Shown here: positions 22,338 through 24,076 of the stretch, piece after piece
How positions within the stretch are numbered: position 1 is the stretch's first letter
Layout of the letters: each line of letters begins with the position of its first letter
NCBI GenBank assembly: GCA_934702165.1
Contig: CAKUYG010000012.1
Location: 1-24,076, forward strand
DNA: 24,076 bases
DNA from: an uncultured Bacteroidales bacterium
GTDB taxonomy: Bacteria; Bacteroidota; Bacteroidia; Bacteroidales; UBA932
Direction of reading: 5' to 3'
Position numbers and translations under genes: made by a program
The notes under the pieces: generated by a model
Databases searched by the model: none
The model's input: only the letters and a program-made list of their open reading frames with translations
Told to the model about the DNA's origin: nothing

Positions 22338-23106
22338 AATGTTCCTGATGTGCCTTGACGGTGCGCAGAATCTCCGCGCGGCTGCTTTCCGTGTTGGCGG
22401 CTATCACCATTGAGGGGCCGTCAAGAGGAGGCAGACTGCCGTCGGGTCCGCAGACGGCACCGCCGGCTTCGAGCAGGATGAGTATCGCGGCGGCGTAGTC
22501 CCATGGTTGGAGCTGCCTCTCGAAGTACAGTTCCACCCTCCCGGCGGCAAGATCGCATATCTCCAGGGCCGCCGAGCCGAACCGCCGCACATCATTGCAG
22601 CGCATATAGATGTCGAATATCACATCGGAGCAGAACTTTGCCCACTCTTTGTGGTAGGTGCTCATCGCTGTGCAGAAGATGCCGTCCTCAAAAGGGCGTT
22701 CTGAAACTTTTATCGCCTTGCCGTTGAGGAAAGCGCCGCACCCTTTTTCGGCAGTGAAAAGTTCGCTTCTCCACGGGCTGTACACGACCCCGAGCTGAAG
22801 CACGCCTTTGCGGGCCAGGGCCACCGAGATGCAGCAGTCCTGAATGCCGCGCGAGAAATTGGCCGTGCCGTCTATCGGGTCGACAATCCACACATATTCT
22901 TCCCCAGTGTCCCGGAAATCTTCTTCCTCGCATAGGAAGCCGCTGCCGGGGAGGATCTCCGCGAGCTTGCCGGTGAGAAAATGCTGGACGGCGATGTCTG
23001 CGGAGGTGACGATATTCTCCAGCCCGTCCTTTTCCTTGATCTGGATGTGCGATATGTCCATCAGTGGAGCGGCCTGTCTGACGATGTCGATAACTTTTTC
23101 TAACAT
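22333..23106 (-). CDS. Inositol monophosphatase family protein
   Basis: A 257-aa metal-dependent phosphatase of the IMPase/SuhB/CysQ superfamily, which removes phosphate from small sugar- or nucleotide-phosphates. Metal-site motifs are LCEEED (59-63 region, the conserved glutamate), VDPIDGTANF (75-84, with Asp76 and Asp79) and QPWDYAAAILILLEAGG near the C-terminus, where the usual WDxAAG has Ala for the last Gly. Length and motif order are normal for the family. Substrate (inositol phosphate, 3'-phosphoadenosine phosphate or another) cannot be decided from the sequence. It starts 106 bp from the divergent aminopeptidase gene. Its role has no obvious link to the downstream permeases, although its stop lies within their distal operator. 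Confidence 0.9.
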   Translation of the reverse strand: MLEKVIDIVRQAAPLMDISHIQIKEKDGLENIVTSADIAVQHFLTGKLAEILPGSGFLCEEEDFRDTGEEYVWIVDPIDGTANFSRGIQDCCISVALARKGVLQLGVVYSPWRSELFTAEKGCGAFLNGKAIKVSERPFEDGIFCTAMSTYHKEWAKFCSDVIFDIYMRCNDVRRFGSAALEICDLAAGRVELYFERQLQPWDYAAAILILLEAGGAVCGPDGSLPPLDGPSMVIAANTESSRAEILRTVKAHQEHL

Positions 23107-23162
23107 GTTGTTCCTGGGGGGTGCGCTTGGGGAACCCGCCGCGAATATATGCAGAATTTTCT

Positions 23163-23170
23163 TACCTTTG
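23163..23170 (+). promoter_or_regulatory. Putative -7 element (TACCTTTG) for the aminopeptidase gene
   Basis: TACCTTTG matches TAnnTTTG. It lies 42 bp upstream of ATG 23213, giving a leader of about 35 nt. A clear -33 TTTG is not seen. Confidence 0.4.
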
Positions 23171-23212
23171 CCGGATATGCCTGCCTTTTTTGATGCAGAC
23201 AGCTGATGCCTT

Positions 23213-24076
23213 ATGTTTGAAAAAGAAGTCTATGTGGCGCGCCGCAGGGCGCTCGTGGACAAGCTCCGCGGCGAGAAGGGGATAGTTCTCTTCCTCGGCA
23301 ATGTGGATGCTCCCGCACAGTATCGGGACAACTGCTACAAATGGCGCCAGGACAGCAACTGGCTTTATTTCTTCGGCATCGATGAGCCGCGTTTTGCCGC
23401 TACGATCGATTTGGAGAGTGGAAATGAGGTCATCTACGCCGATGATTTCAGCCTCGATGACATCATCTGGATGGGTCCTATGCCGTCTGTCAAATCGCTT
23501 GCCGAATCGGCCGGAGTCTATAAGACCGCCGCGTATGATGCCCTCTCGGGCGCATTGAAGGGCCGGAAAGTGCATTTTCTCCCGGCATCCAGATACTACA
23601 ATGCCTCATATCTTTCCTCTCTGATGGGCCTTAGCCCGTCCGATGTGTTCTCCGCAGGCAAGAAAGGCTGTGCGGCAGCTTCGCAGGCACTGGTGAAGGC
23701 GGTGGTCTCGCTCCGCCTCGTCAAGGAGGAGAGGGAAATAGCGCTTATCGACCAGGCCTGCAACCTCGGTTATGAGATGCACACCACAGCACGGCGGGGG
23801 ATCCGTCCGGGCCGTATAGAACAGGAGATTGTGGGGGAGATGGAAGGAGTCACCCTCGGCAAGGGCTGGGGAACCAGTTTCGCCACCATCCTCACCCAGC
23901 ACGGGGAGATTTTCCATTGCCACAGTCATGAATGCATCATAGAGCCGGGAAAACTCATGGTGATCGACGCCGGTGCCGAGAGCAATGTCCATTACGCGTC
24001 GGACTTCACGCGCACCTATCCGACAGGGGGACGGTATACCGCAAAGCAGAGGGATATCTATAACACCGTACATGAG
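23213..24076 (+). CDS. Aminopeptidase P family protein (M24B, Xaa-Pro aminopeptidase), N-terminal 288 residues
   Basis: An open frame of 288 codons from ATG 23213 to the window edge with no stop, so the gene is cut by the window, not by mutation. Aminopeptidase P removes the first residue from peptides with proline in second place, using a two-metal centre. The first part (about 1-125) is the AMP_N-like domain (YKWRQDSNWLYFFGIDEP). The pita-bread catalytic domain starts near 160 (LVKEEREIALIDQACNLGYE). It shows the first metal ligands Asp252 (VIDAGAE) and Asp264 (ASDFTRTYP), and HGEIFHCHSHE (about 230-240) before them. The later His and two Glu ligands lie outside the window. Nearer upstream ATGs are out of frame or meet a stop. 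Confidence 0.92.
   Translation, partial: MFEKEVYVARRRALVDKLRGEKGIVLFLGNVDAPAQYRDNCYKWRQDSNWLYFFGIDEPRFAATIDLESGNEVIYADDFSLDDIIWMGPMPSVKSLAESAGVYKTAAYDALSGALKGRKVHFLPASRYYNASYLSSLMGLSPSDVFSAGKKGCAAASQALVKAVVSLRLVKEEREIALIDQACNLGYEMHTTARRGIRPGRIEQEIVGEMEGVTLGKGWGTSFATILTQHGEIFHCHSHECIIEPGKLMVIDAGAESNVHYASDFTRTYPTGGRYTAKQRDIYNTVHE

Overview
The window comes from a member of the Bacteroidota, most likely order Bacteroidales; I cannot fix the family. The evidence is the protein content (S46 dipeptidyl peptidase, YfhO-type membrane protein, an EF-G paralog of the FusA2 type, a Bacteroidota-style Mrp, long FtsX-like permeases carrying two modules each) and the promoters. Several genes are preceded by the Bacteroidota -7 element TAnnTTTG and have no clear Shine-Dalgarno sequence. 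I saw no tRNA, rRNA, CRISPR array, insertion sequence or phage gene.

Left part (1-4057): the start of a secreted putative glycoside hydrolase runs leftwards off the edge. Divergent to it is a two-gene unit, a family 4 type glycosyltransferase and a large YfhO membrane protein joined by an ATGA overlap. An inverted repeat sits between the divergent promoters. Next (3987-8475) is a tight leftward operon in transcription order rnhB, S46 dipeptidyl peptidase, mrp, rsmA. Its last gene overlaps the end of the YfhO gene tail to tail by 71 bp. An XRE regulator with a coiled-coil tail and a divergent 75-aa helical protein follow, then the EF-G paralog, a strong terminator, and a small secreted beta-barrel-like protein (8515-12217).

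The most interesting region is 12214-22337. All genes read leftwards. In transcription order they are two FtsX/MacB-like ABC permeases, an NtrC-type sigma-54 response regulator, its histidine kinase, then a TolC-like outer-membrane protein and an HlyD/MacA-like adaptor. Upstream of the permease pair and again upstream of the TolC gene lies the same regulatory layout. It consists of two tandem palindromes TGTAAA-N5-TTTACA with centres exactly 22 bp apart, then a conserved 21-bp element (17/21 identical, an IHF-consensus match in one copy), then a GGCAC...GAT element placed like a sigma-54 -24/-12 promoter. I infer that the encoded response regulator binds these sites and controls both transcription units, including its own gene by readthrough. 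No ABC ATPase is present, so the permeases must borrow one encoded elsewhere or lost from this locus.

Right end (22333-24076): an inositol monophosphatase family gene whose stop codon lies inside the distal operator, and, divergently, the first 288 codons of a family M24B aminopeptidase P that runs off the window.

Sequence oddities worth a check are the missing switch-II histidine in the EF-G paralog, the missing CxxC pair and the Asp-to-Val change in the nucleotide-binding site of Mrp, GAFTDA instead of GAFTGA in the response regulator, and two convergent genes whose stop codons share one CTAG.
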